64,000 nucleotides of DNA from Branchiostoma floridae. Lineage: Eukaryota > Chordata > Leptocardii > Amphioxiformes > Branchiostomatidae. The DNA is taken from contig NC_049984.1 in NCBI RefSeq assembly GCF_000003815.2, positions 12,149,186-12,213,185 on the forward strand, in the 5' to 3' direction. The translations under genes were made by a program, and so were the position numbers. Under the pieces are notes generated by a model. That model worked only from the letters and a program-made list of their open reading frames with translations. It did not search any database and had not been told where the DNA came from. Positions 46,286 through 58,293 of the stretch are shown here, piece by piece; positions within the stretch are counted from its first letter, which is position 1, and every line of letters begins with the position of its first letter.

Positions 46286-49200
46286 TTAAGTGACCATGAT
46301 GTCGTTGCTTGCCGATGTTGCTATTGCGTCATACTGACCCTCGTTGTCCAGTTTCCTGATGTCGGTGAGCTCGGCGTCGTGGATGGGTTGGTCCTCGGCG
46401 GAGGCGCAGGTCACACACCGCCGCAGCCGCGCGGTGGACGCGGTGGGGTCCAGCAGGAACTCGTACAGCCAAGCGGCCAGGATGGCTCCGGCGATGGGGC
46501 CCACCCAGTACACCTACGGGCGGGAACATGTATGGTTACATGTATTAATGTATCTTATCTTATCTTTACCTTCGTGAAGAGGGTTATATTTCATGCAGCG
46601 TTATTATCATTAGGCATGCAAATCAGGGCAATCATTTACATAATGGATAAAGGAACGCCACAGAAGGCTTCTTTGTTAGATAAGATTTTTATAATTTGAA
46701 CAACTTATGTTATTCGGGTGTAGAATATGATGAACTGAAATAATATAGGACCGCGATGAGGACTTATTTGCAGAGTAACTAAGAAACATTAATTTTGTAA
46801 TATGTCACTCGAAAAGGTTAACATTTGACGCAGGTATGAAGTCGTGGAACTCTGGTTACGTCGTTTATTCCTACACACATGATGTTATTTTTTTATACTT
46901 CCCTCTCAACAGCGTTATCATAAATCTTCTACCCAGCGCAACATGTTTAACGTTATAGCCTCTTTCTAGGGACATGTCTCTAAAGCTGTACCAAACTGTT
47001 TGTATTTATATTCATATGACAAAGTTAGGACCGTGAAATGAAATTTGAACCGTAGAGGACATACTACCCGATCCATATATACAACACAAACGTTATTACA
47101 GTTGTGACATGTGTCATCCAAACGGACAGAGAATGCTATGGGTCAGTACATTCCTGTGGCCGCTGGTTTGATCTGGTTGGGGATGACCTCCCTGATCCCC
47201 CCTGTGTTGTTGGTGACCCGGACTGACCCTTGTCGGGAACTAGGCCCGCATTTGTCCTGAGTGATTAGAATGACTATGTTTTAAACAAGACCTGACGTTC
47301 GCTATGTACAACACTTTCCCCGCGGTTAACGTTATACTCCAAATCTACAAGTGGCTTTCATTGCCTAAATGAAACGTGGAGATAACTTATCGTTTACGTC
47401 CCTGCTTGTTTGTTTGTTTGCTTGTTTGTGTGTGTGTGTGTGAGGTCGAGGTCGAATCTGAACACGTGCCTGTTCGTGTTTAAGGCAATCCATCACTTGA
47501 CTTGTCAGACTGACTTGTGTCATTTCTGTACGCAATTCAGTGCCTTTTTGGCGCTGCCATGTACCTGAAGATTGTGCTTTTTAATCAATAAACAAATGTT
47601 TAATACATATTATATTTACTTAACTCACGAGATCTTTGTCAGTCTTCCGGCTCCTACGTATTTATAGAAGGTGTTAACAGTCAACTTAAAGTTTTCAAAA
47701 AGATGTTTGAAATATTCATATATGTGCGGGTGTGAACGTCTTTTATTTTCTTGACCTTATTTGGTTATGTATGCAAGTTATGATCAACAGTAATTGTTAT
47801 GATCTTACGTGTAATTTGCAAAGATGGAAGCAAGGAGGTTATATAGATATGATGGAAGGCTGCCTACTGCTACGTATAATCTCAGTTTTTTGGGAAGGTC
47901 CACGACAAACCTTTACGTCATTGATTCTGGTCTCACCTGCATGTTCTTTTTCATTGATGTTTCCAAATGAATTGTTTTTTATGTGCAAACAAACAAACAA
48001 ACAAACAAACGAACGAATGAATAAACAAACTGTACGTACCCAGTGGTTGTCCCAGGCGTTCATGATGACGACAGGGCCGAAGGAGCGGGCAGGGTTCATG
48101 CTGGCGCCGGTGTACTTCACCTGCAGCAGAGACGCAGGGATATAGGGTTAGTAATGGTAGCCTGTGTTTACACAATCTCTCGCCGGCAGAGATTAATAAC
48201 CCCCTCCTAGGTGGTGGCAAGTATAAGGCCGGCCGCTAGCGCTAGCAGTGCGATATTATTGAATGAATGAATGACCTTTATTGTACATTTGTGCTCAAAC
48301 AAGCTAAGTACAGGTCGTAGCGCTAGTGATAAGGTACAATTTTGACAAAAAAGGTATCTTATCATCTCTACATATGCTAATACATTCAAGTATGTACAAG
48401 TTCAACTTCTTCTCGCTTCTTAAAACAGTTATAAACATAAGGACAACTGGAATCAATAATATATGGCTTATCTAATTGCATGAGAAATACAAATTTTTCC
48501 GTGGTATTCAAGTATCGGAAATTTGGGAACATAAGTTGTATATTTTCAAAAAGGACGTTTCTTTCGTTGTACATGTTGTATAAAGTACATTCAACAATAA
48601 AGTGGCACTCATCCTCTATCTTATTCAAGTTACAGTATTGGCATTATTCAGGCTATAAGGTTAGGGCTTGGACACATTCGCCGTACGATCGTCGTACGAT
48701 CGTCTCACTTGTAACCGTCACACGATCGCAAACTGAGAGAATTCTTGAGATAGCCATGCGTGTGCCGTACGAAATTACGTCTTGTTACCGAAAATGCTAA
48801 CTCAGATCTTTATCATGGCGACCCTTGGTTCTGTCACAGTCTGCTCAAATAAAATCGTGTGACATTCGTATGACATTATGCTTTCGAACGACGTCCGACG
48901 ACATTCTGCGCCTTAAAGAAATAGTAAATCATTTGTCAATCCCGCTAGTGGATGGCTGATACATCAACACATTAACTAAAGGTATTCTATATTTAAAAAA
49001 AAACCTCTTTGATCAACTTTGCTCTGTTTTGCCTTGCCTTGCTTAAGGAAAGTGCGGAGAAGCCGGTCCAAACATTTATATAAGTGACATCGAACACATG
49101 TACACCTTGGATTTAACCATTGCAAGGACCAGCTGAATCGTAGTCTTGAAAGACACCTGTCACTTACAGAGCCAAAGATAATAACTTGAAGTGCCAAGTT

Positions 49201-52200
49201 TTAAACGCGAAGCAGTCTTAGTTTCTACACATAACAGGATGTTCCTCAGACAGGGCCAAGTTCACTGTCAGTATTCCAGGTACCACATGCGCTCTAATCC
49301 GGACGGCTGACACTATCTCGGTTATTTAAAAGGTGGTAACTATAACCTTATTGGTCTTTTAGAAGATTTTTCATCTGTATATATATATTTCATCTATAAC
49401 CACACTTCGGCGTATAGCACACCAGCTTCGCAGACACATGGCAAGGCAGCAGCTAGTTATATTACACTGAACGACATGTCAAAACCTTTGCACATCCACA
49501 TCTAACTAAATGTAAGCGTTGTTTAAAGCTCTCTAGTGAGAATGCTCCTGTAGTACTTGGTGGCAAAGAGTTCCTGGCTCTACGTTAGTTCTGTGAAACG
49601 AATTTTGAACATCTCGATCCAAGGTAACTGGTTGATAATGTATTTGATGGCATGACTATTCCTTATCAATGGTCTTTCCTGCGCTGGCCTTAAATACTTA
49701 GTAGTCGGTAAGTCCACCAGTTTATTAGACAGTCGTTGGACTGTAGGTTGGGAGAGGCGAGGGTCATTCTATTCTCCCAGGTTCCACCGTACCTGTGATT
49801 TAACTGGATTGAGCATGTTGACCACAAACAAAGCGAAGAAGATACAGTATTTCATTGAAATTAACCGTCAAGTTTCATGAACTGAAGCTTGACACGTGGT
49901 ATTTTCACGAAGAAAAATCCAACATCCATGATAGAAGGCGGGAACCCCTTTAAGAGGCGCCCCGTACCTTAAATTTATATCTACGGAGTGGCACGATGAG
50001 TGATATACTAGACTATTATTGCCATCACCATTAAACCGAGGTTGAAAAATAACTAGCTGAAGGTTTTATGGCAGTTGTAATATACAGGAGGTACTACAAC
50101 ATTCCGTTCAATTTACTGCGGTGTGCTGTCGAAAATAATATGCTGCTACAAATATCCAGGACCCAGGCACCGCTTCAATCTTTACTGTATATACGAAATC
50201 CATTTTTATGTTTCCTCAAGTGCTATGGTATATGCGTTGTATGCGTCTGGTTCTGAGCTTTCTTTATGCAAACAGGGTATAAAAGAAGGTATGGCAGTCT
50301 CATAACCTTTTCAGGCACACAATTGGAAGCGGGGTTCAGCTCTCGCCTTCCAAAACTGGAAGAAAAGGAAGTCATGAAGACCATAGCTTTGAACTGCCAG
50401 GATTGTCGAGCCTTCAAAAAAGAGAAATTCGCAAATTGTCAGCACAAAACCAATATGCTTAGTGCAGAAGTTCTCCTTCTTCATTATTGGTAATGTATAG
50501 AGGTAAAGTGATTCGAGAAAATGAGAAGTACCTGTTTGCAAAGAATGTACAAAAGCTCTAAATATCCCACGGAGGTATGAGGTGTCCGAACTCTTGCAGT
50601 GGTTTGGTTTGTTTTGGTGGCACTGAACGTACCGTTTAGACACATCTGGAATTACTCTTCCTGAACATCGACGATTTCACAAAGTAATGACGCTCAGATC
50701 CGTTGTTTACATGATTTGTAGGTGAACTTTACTACTGGTCTAGATAACGCCAAGTTCAACGGCGTGGTGTAGCTCAGGGACACTTCCACTTGTCGGCGCA
50801 AACTTGAAGTCTCAGACATCCAGCTGGGGTATCCGATTTCAGGCGCAATAGTGAAGCACTGACAGAGGTATAGCCCGAGTTACTGATGCAGATTCAACAC
50901 AACAACTATACCGTTCGCTCGGACGCTGTATTGCCTAGGGCAGCGAAAATTTGCAAGTTTCAGTAGCAGAGTATATTTGGGGGTCCACGGAAACAAAACG
51001 GGACCCCATTTTATGTGCCTTCCGAAAGGTGAGTGAAGCTCCAACCGAGATACCCTTCCCATGATTGAACCGAGGTCTCTCGGTTACCCACTGAGTTGAA
51101 TCAGGAACTCAACTGTCAGGGTACTACCAATTGAGCTACAGAGACAACCCAACAACTTTAATAACAAAAAGAAATAGGGGCTAGTAGAAAACTTTCACCC
51201 GAGCGCTAGCTAGCGACGTTCGCCGCGTACATCGTTTATATGGCCATCTTGACACATATATAGACGACCCCTATGCCCCAGATACAACACTACCCCCCCC
51301 CCCCCCCCCTAAAACCTCTCAGATCGACATCCATAATCGGAAATTAATTATTCAAGTCCACAACATCTTATTTTGATTTTCTAGATGTCTTTGGTTATAA
51401 AATGAACTGATTACCACAAGTTTCAACGCGTACCGCAAGTGTTTTACACACGAAAGAATACCACCCGATACCGGCAGGTATGTGAGACATGGAAACGATG
51501 TGTTGTCCCCACATTTATCCAGCCCGTTACCGCTTACAATATTCTCGAAGCTCGAAGATGAGACAGACACCCCCTGTCGAGTTAAGCTCCTTCAGGACTT
51601 TTCTTCCGTTACACCGGCTCTATTGAAGAGAAAGACCTTTTAATTAATGTGTACTTGAAATAATTTCCTCGAGTATGAAATAACTTTTCGAATTGTACAT
51701 AACATTCCCTAACTTCTCATGTGAATGATTTTTTTCTGGACCAACGGCTCTTATTGAGAAACCTTGCAATCAAGTGTCGTCACTTATTTCCATACCGTCG
51801 AAACGTTGTTAATGAATCGAGTTCTTGCTCCAAATGTTTGGAAGACATGTATAAGTAATGCTCTGGTGGTTTTACACTATTCTATTGTTGTACTATACTT
51901 CTTTTCCAAACCGTCGATTCAACCTCGATACTAATTCGCGTAAACGAGCTGAAATACATGTAATATAAAGCGGATTATGAAATCCCCCGCCGAGAGTAAT
52001 TTTTTTCACCTTCGTCGCCATAATCTGTCCACAATGAAAATCTTCCGCGATGTCAACTTTCACTTGATGCTGATTCGTACCAACGAACAGAAAAATTATT
52101 CCGTTCTATGAGCCGAATATTAATTTCATATGCAGATTAACTAATCTCTCTAGGAACGTCCGGATTAAAGGTACATCCCACTGGGATCAAAGGTTTCAGA

Positions 52201-55200
52201 CTTTGACAAGAAAATTACTCATTGTCTGTGTCTTTTTCGCCCGATGTTTAATAGCTATGAAAGAAATACTTGTGAAAGAAGCTGAAATGATGTCAGGTTT
52301 ACCGACAAAAAATCCATTGTAAAGTGGCATGGAAGGTCGATGAACTTTCTCCGGAAGGCTTTGCTATGTGTAATTATACTTGGTGGAGCTCGTCATTGGG
52401 TGTTCCCACTTGATGGAGCTCGTCATTGGGTGTTCCCAGATTTTTTATTTCATGTGGGAACACCCATATTAAATATACTAAATATATCCCGCACTGGACT
52501 CAAAACTTCCAGACTTTGACAAGAAAATTGCTCATTGTCTGTACTGCTGTGTCTTTTCGCCCGATGTTTCATGACTATAAACGAAATAAGTTCTTGTAAA
52601 ATTAATTGAAATGATGTCAGGTTTGCCGACAAAAAGTCCATTGTAAAGTGGTCGATGAACTTTCTCCGGAGGAATTTGCTATGTGTAATTACACGTGATG
52701 GAGCTCGTCACTGGGTGTTTCCAGATTTTTTTATTTAATGTGGGAACACCCATATTAAAAATATTAAGTATATCCCGCGCTGGGATCAAAGCTTCCAGAC
52801 TTTGAGAAGAAAATTACCTATTGTGTTTGTCTTTTTCGCCCGGGGTTTAATAGCTACGAACGAAATACTTGTACAATTAACTGAAATGATGTCAGGTTTA
52901 CCGACAAAAAGTCCATTGTTAACCGGTCGATGAACTTTCTCCGGAGCACTCTGTTATGTGTAATAATTACGCGTGATGGAGCTCGAGAGGACCGGAGAAA
53001 ATGACATTGCCATTCGAAGACGGTGATTCCGATGTTGGAACACTAGCTGGGAAAAATAAACAAAACATCAAACCCTTCAAAGCGCCTTCATCATAACTAG
53101 AGTCCTTTGACAATCGTCAAGCAGACGTTGGTGTGAAAATTCTCTTCTTCATCAGTTGTCGTTTTGTGAGCTCCGCGGAGGTTGGGAAATGTCCAAAAAC
53201 TGTCACGAACTTCCTTTGAAATATCCGTTTAGAGATTGACGATAGCACCTAATGATGTTAGGATGCGATGTTCGTGTATGGCATGTACATGTGCGGTACT
53301 TGTTGACACTGGAGCTGGCTGAAACTATATCTCACTGTACCTGGGGCTTCTGTCTGTGCCAAATTGAGCCAGGAATTCGCAAATTGGCGCCAATGGGCCA
53401 CGCGAGTCACCAATAGGCGCCAATTTGTCGGTTAAAATTGCAATTTTAAAAATTTTAAAAATTGCAATTGGAATACTTTGCCTGTGTTGTACCAATTATT
53501 ATAAGTGAAGATCCAGTTATCACTGCAGATATTTTCCATGCATTCTCCATCATTGTACATTGGTTTTTGATCCACTGGCAACACTGCAATTCTCAATGAT
53601 CTGCTCATCTGGACTTCATGCGCAAATGCACTGCACGAATTCACAACGAAGTGGACATTCTTTTCGGCGCAATGTGACGCAGTCCACTGAAATGCCCGCT
53701 TTAGAGTGATATCTCACTGCACTTGGGGCGCCGGTGCGGCACTACGGGGTTCGTTCACTGCGGCACTGTTGTGTTATTTTCTCCGATTTTTTTATAATTC
53801 AGATGCTGCGTAAACGTATGACTTCGAAGACAACAAAATACACAAAACGTAGGAAAATGGTTGATTGTCTATCGAACCCCGCAGTGCCTCACCGGTGCCC
53901 CAAGTGCCGTGAGATACCCGCTTTACGACAAAGCGCACACGGGAGAGGAAATATTGATCCGCGGCAATAAAGCACAGGTGGTTCGTTTTAGAATCCAATC
54001 ACGGAGAGTAAGGTTTCTGATAGATGGAACCACGAGGGGCGCGGAAGCTGTAAAGATGTAAGGAGGAAAAGGGTCTTCTCGGGTTCTCATCACATGCAAG
54101 ATTTAAGCTTTGCTATCATCAACATGGAATCGTGGTCTATTGAACTACCTGGATGTATATACACGACATGTATGGCATATTCGACGTACGTAAAATCTCT
54201 GAGAAACTGCGTTTCTCGGCAACCTGTGTTGCATGAGTGGAATGAAAATTGACCCCGTTGTTAATTCCATGCATACTTTAGTGGGGGAATGTGTTCAATC
54301 ATGCGCATAGCCTGTTGTATTCGTGAATTTGGCATTGATACTATTGGCACTTCTCCATTATAAATCAGCTCCAGCTGAAGCAATGAAATACGTAGTTCAA
54401 GGTTCACTATCTGACCTAAAGCACGCGTTAAGCATTCGAAAAGCAAATGAGAAGACGCGCACCTTTACGCACGCTTCGCGACGTGCTTAAAGATTGTATT
54501 TCGTGCAGAGATTCCCCTGCCAATGAGGCCCCAGGCTACCCCATCCCCTATTGAACAGTCCACAAACGCGCGTACCGGTATGTTTAAATGATGACGAATG
54601 AGGACCGGTCTCGGGTAGGCTATTAATACAGTACTGGTGCGTTTATGATCGTGCTTTTCATGCCATCTGAACAACACAGTTTACTCGTTACGGCTCCTTG
54701 GTAGGGTAGCGCTACCTCGTTTCCATGGACAATTTATCACGATACTTATCTCACGTTCCGTATATCTGGAAATCGTTACTCATTGTGCAGATGAGACGCA
54801 GAGAGGCCAGTAGCTAGGGATATCATTGAGAGACTTGACGCCTGAATTTCGAATACAAGGTTGAACCGAGCTCTCGAGTGTTTTGTTTATGAACCCATTG
54901 AGGCGTTAGCCGTCACAAGTTACATAATCAAATAGAGATAAATTATCCCTATGATACTAATAGCCCGCAGGTACACATCACGCCCCCCTTGTGCAAATAT
55001 CACCCCTGTGACTGAAAAAATGTGACCTTGTGGACTCGACCTTTAAGGTGAGTGACCACAATGCATTTCAAGTCGGTTATACAAAACGATGTAAAGTGTG
55101 CATCGCGAAATTTAAACAGGTTCTGTGGTATTCGATTTGTCGGGGCCGACACTTAAGTTATAGTACGCCCACATTGGGCGCCACTGCGCCAGAGCCCATT

Positions 55201-56798
55201 AGCACTAGTATTTCACAATGAGCGATAACAATGCATAAGGCATCGTGCCTGGTTCAGGTCGGGTCCCTACTTGTTAACTTGTTTTCCCCATCCGTCAAAG
55301 CGCTGCGATATTGGGTATGTCTGGAACCCTGGTCTGGAACCAACAGGTACTAAACGTTTCGGCAAAATTCTTGGCCTGGACCCAATTATATTTATTTATG
55401 TTACATATTATTTACATCAGATTCCCAATCTAACCTATTACAGAACAAAGTTCAATAGACTTAAATTCAGTGCCCAAATACAGACAAAACAAATACACAG
55501 TACGATATATGTTTATATGACTGTCCTTGAGCAAGGTGGTTTTCATGCTTTGTACGAAAATAAAAGATCTCGGTCGTAGGATATGATGCCAGAAAAAGAA
55601 AAATAAGAAAAGAAAATCAGTTTTTCTGCCTCGCTGCTTTTTCTGTAATGTTTCTTCCACACATTGTGATGTTTCGATCAAGAACTTCCCTTCAATGCAC
55701 CCCACCCCGCGCGGGCATTAGCGATTCAACCCCGATATTGTAGTCTTCACCTACATTGTAGGACTTTGTTGTTTCAAATGAATATGTATCGAGACTCGAC
55801 ATGGTACCATGTCCGACAACTTTTGTTGTTCCTTATTGTCTCACCTATTGTCAAGTAGCTAGACAACTAAATTTGCGTTAGTCGGTTGTCATCAAGCGAA
55901 GTTTGAAAATGCACTTTCTGTAGAATTTTTTGTTGTTGTTAACAGCCAAGGCTATAAAACATTTTATAACGTTCTGCAAAAGTGGGCGTATACGTAAATA
56001 CGCACAGAGCAATTTTAGTGCGCATTCGGTAGAGACGTTTTCGTCAATTTGGCACCAATTCCACAGTGTAGAAAGTCAGTCATTTGTATGATGTGATTAT
56101 GTGAAGAATAATATAATGATAAATACGTACTTATAGTAGTCTAAGAGGCGCAAGTATGGGGTTTAGCGAGAAAATAAAGTAGAAATGATTATTCCAACAG
56201 TCATCTTGCAGGTTGGTCTGTAACAGCAGTATGAATATGTACAACTCACCCCAAAGAGATGGCCAATGACGACGGAGAGTCCGATGGAGAGAGATGCGGA
56301 TCCGTTCAGGTCGGTGCGGTTACCATCCACGGTGGCGAAGATGGTGAGGACGAGCTGGAAGGTGAGGAGGAGCTCCACACCGACCCCCATGCCTGCGGAC
56401 ATGCCGGTGCTGAGGCCGGTCACGCCGAGCCCGCCGCGGACAGCCTCCGGTGTCACGGCGTACACCAGCCCCGCTCCCGCGATGGCACCCACCAGTTGAG
56501 CGATGATGTAGAGCACGGCCCGTAGGATGGTGACTTTGCCCGTCAGGAGTAACGCGATGGTGACGGCCGGGTTGACGTGTCCGCCCGAGATGTGACCGAA
56601 GCATTGGACCATCGTAGCGATCGCAATACCGAAGGCCAGGGCGATCTGTACCATGCTCGGTGAGGTGGGCGCGTTGGGCCAGCCAGTTGTGGATCCGATC
56701 CCGATAAAAACAAAGAGCAGCATCGCGAAAAATTCGCCTACGACTGCTCTGTAAAAGTTGGGACTCGTCACCTCTTTTCTATCAAATAAACGACCCAT
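46286..56798 (-). CDS. water-selective aquaporin (AQP1/AQP4 class), 3 exons, complete, 285 aa
   Basis: Membrane channel for water. Exons in transcript order: 56798-56250, 48120-48040, 46513-46286 (858 bp, all borders AG/GT, phase 0). Six hydrophobic segments; both pore motifs: SGGHVNPAV (NPA at 76-78) and TGASMNPARSF (NPA at 192-194). Residues fall at human AQP1 numbers: F56, H180 and R195 of the selectivity filter are present, which predicts a water-only pore; the mercury-sensitive Cys189 is Ala, as in AQP4. An N-glycosylation sequon NGS occurs at about 165-167. The cytoplasmic tail has a CVTC pair and ends NDIMVT. Intron 1 is 8.1 kb. Start: I chose MGRLFDRKEV because family N-termini are short; an in-frame ATG at 56963 would add 55 residues. 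AQP1, AQP4 and related vertebrate genes cannot be separated by eye. Confidence 0.93.
47405..47442 (+). repeat. (TTTG)n-(TG)n microsatellite
   Basis: TTTG units grading into TG units in aquaporin intron 2 (46514-48039). Confidence 0.9.
47985..48030 (+). repeat. (CAAA)n microsatellite beside the aquaporin exon 2 donor
   Basis: CAAA units with CGAA/TGAA variants end 9 bp from the exon 2 donor (exon starts at 48040), so a (TTTG) tract begins almost at the 5' splice site of intron 2 in the transcript. Confidence 0.9.
48258..48660 (-). mobile_element. 5'-truncated LINE 3' end with C-terminal CCHC motif
   Basis: Minus-strand frame (stop at 48386) includes CQYCNLNKIEDECHFIVEC, the CxxC...H....C zinc motif with the IEDE-HF signature at the C-terminus of many LINE reverse transcriptases, then FVFLMQ and YNCFKKREE. 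The 3' end is ACAATAAAGGTCATTCATTC with an ATTC tail. It lies in aquaporin intron 1 and is cut at its 5' side at the edge of the MITE 48664-48912. A different family from the LINE at 4096. Confidence 0.8.
48664..48912. mobile_element. Harbinger-like MITE, 249 bp, TTA target site
   Basis: Flanked by TTA at 48661-48663 and 48913-48915. Left end GGGCTTGGACACATTCGCCG then TACGATCGTCGTACGATCGT; right end ends CGACATTCTGCGCC. Same family as 41309-41531 in the opposite relative orientation. Abuts the truncated LINE at 48258-48660. Confidence 0.65.
49380..49760 (-). mobile_element. decayed LINE 3' end, same family as 4096-4549
   Basis: On the minus strand it aligns with 4190-4530: AATAAACTGGTGGACTTACC, then ACTAAGTAT, AGTCATGCCATCAAAT, CACCAAGTAC and GTGTAATATAACTAGCTGCT, CTGCGAAGCTGGTGTG. 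Several indels break the frame. It confirms that the 4.1 kb tail is a repeat family and not an exon. Confidence 0.8.
50880..51150 (-). mobile_element. tRNA-derived SINE
   Basis: Minus-strand A-box-like TAGCTCAATTGGTAGTACCC (from about 51138 down) and B-box-like GGTTCAATCAT (51071-51061), separated by a longer than usual 45-nt spacer. The body has ATATACTCTGCTACTGAAAC, shared with 24950-25205. Confidence 0.65.
52171..52990 (+). repeat. tandem array, three units of about 290-310 bp with a hairpin
   Basis: Landmark CTTTGACAAGAAAATT occurs at 52201 and 52514 (CTTTGAGAAGAAAATT near 52799). Each unit then has TTTTCGCCCGATGTTTAATA, ATGATGTCAGGTTTACCGAC and TCGATGAACTTTCTCCGG. Units 1 and 2 carry TGGGTGTTCCCA/TGGGAACACCCA arms. 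A short internal duplication (GATGGAGCTCGTCATTGGG) occurs at about 52384-52430. Aquaporin intron 1. Confidence 0.88.
52427..52466. repeat. perfect 12-bp stem hairpin in the tandem array
   Basis: TGGGTGTTCCCA at 52427-52438 pairs exactly with TGGGAACACCCA at 52455-52466 around a 16-nt T-rich loop. The next unit (about 52712-52755) keeps it with one mismatch. Confidence 0.9.
53380..53468. repeat. paired GGCGCC palindromes followed by an AT palindrome
   Basis: CAAATTGGCGCCAATGG at 53380-53396 is inverted against CCAATAGGCGCCAATTTG at 53410-53427; 10 bp later ATTGCAATTTTAAAAATTTT-type sequence forms a second near-palindrome (53437-53468). TTGGCGCCAA resembles a two-sided E2F site. It may also be the arm of an unrecognised MITE. 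Confidence 0.6.
53704..53926. mobile_element. MITE with about 45-bp terminal inverted repeats, copy 2
   Basis: Same family as 20322-20582: left TATCTCACTGCACTTGGGGC, right CCCCAAGTGCCGTGAGATA. Flanked by CCCGCTTTA at 53695-53703 and 53927-53935, an exact 9-bp direct repeat that may be a target duplication, although six extra bases lie between the left copy and the conserved terminus. Confidence 0.85.
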
Positions 56799-58293
56799 TG
56801 CTGTGGTATCTCCTCTCCTCCGACCCACAGAAAAGTAGCTACCAAGACCTGGGAAATCCTGTCCACCGACTGGCTTAATACCTCCACAGCATTCAATTAT
56901 AGACTGGGTGGCCACGCCCTTTTTGGTGGCGCGAACCAACCAGAGGCGACCGCGGGAAAACAATCACGTGGAAACATTTCGGGCACATGGCGATGCATTA
57001 GTTTACACCACTTCTGTACCTGACGATACATAGTCTTCTTCGTTATGACCATGACCTACAGTGACGTAAAAACTTGAAGTACGTTCGATTTGCACTGACA
57101 TATCAAGTTCGCTTAGCACTGGTAAAAAATGTTCATTATGCACTGATGACGTCGAAAGATACTCATTGAAACATCTACAGAAGAATAAAGAGGGTTGCAT
57201 AACGAAGACGACTGTGTTCAATTGATTTACTACCCTGATGAAACTATGAAATTATTTTGTACATGTTTAGGACTTTCTTATTTTTTATCTCTCGAGAGCA
57301 AAGTATAATTTCTTGCCTTCACCGAGAAGGTTATGTTTTTGATAGCGTTTGTAAATGTATTTGCAGCATAACTCAAGAGGTTATATGGATGGATTGTAAT
57401 GTGTGTGGTTAGGTCATGTCCCATCGAAGAAATGATTAGATTTTTGCCCACCACCTTGCGGTTTTCCTTGTTACTGCTGCGGAACTTCCGGTTTTGAGTT
57501 TTGATGCCCCTTGCTCTGGACACGCTGTGGTCAAGATTTTGGGGTGGTACAGTATATAGTTTGTCTTCTCGGAAAGAAGCGACACAAAACTGGGCCCTCT
57601 AGTAGCATTTTCCTGAACTACAGGGGCCTTTCAGTAGCAGATTTTAGAACAAGAAAGGATAGATGATTTTCATAATTTTTAACCTGTATGAAAGACCAAC
57701 GTAATTGTATGAAAATTTGGCAAATTGGGACTTCATTCTTATAATTACTGAAGGGAATGTATTTTCAGCTGTGTTAAATGGCAGGAACTTCGAATTCTTC
57801 AAACTCATTACATACGTAAAACTTGCTTGGCAATGTCTTCTGAGTGATGCACGGACACATGTAATGATGTTATTGCACAGGGGTAAAATCGTGCATGATA
57901 TAACTGAGGTGGTCCGCTAAGACAACTTGCAGACACAAAAACCTGTGTTAAGCTGCTTCAGATTTCATGCATATTTCAGCCTGAAGTTGAAACATTAGTT
58001 TTCAGGCAGATCGAGCCGCTTTGATATCAAAACGATTCTTTTTACATGATCGTCATCTTCGAAGAGCAGAAAGCTAGTTGTGGCCTCTCCTATTTGGTAA
58101 TTGCCTTCTCTATTTACTAACTTCCATTTAATAGCCTTTATGTTGTTTAGAGTACTTCAGAAGGGCGGTGCTTTCACAAAAGTAAATTTGTTCGTGACGT
58201 TATAAGTCAGAGCACAACGAACTGTATACGCAGAGCACCATGTACCAGGGGCGATATGCACCGGAAAGATACCAGGGTGGAATGCACTGGAAA
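56799..58293 (-). promoter_or_regulatory. aquaporin 5' UTR/promoter region and upstream intergenic DNA
   Basis: Contains an in-frame upstream ATG at 56963-56961 that opens a 55-codon extension with no stop before the chosen start. No TATA box or other core motif could be placed with confidence. Nothing else recognisable to 58293. Confidence 0.35.

Larger units (their letters stand above)
48121..56249 (-). other. aquaporin intron 1 (8.1 kb)
   Basis: Non-coding. Contains two LINE 3' ends, a Harbinger-like MITE, a SINE, a C17 homopolymer (51293-51309), the 300-bp tandem array, GGCGCC palindromes and a long-TIR MITE. No further aquaporin exon is needed, because the phases of exons 1 and 2 join. 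Confidence 0.85.

Noticed and set aside
46193-46699. 168-codon plus-strand frame
   Set aside because: Antisense shadow of aquaporin exon 3 with flanking intron and UTR.
56799-56963. N-terminal 55-residue extension of aquaporin as the main start
   Set aside because: Arg/Gly-rich, no family match; MGRLFDRKEV fits normal aquaporin N-termini and AQP1 numbering. Kept only as an alternative start.
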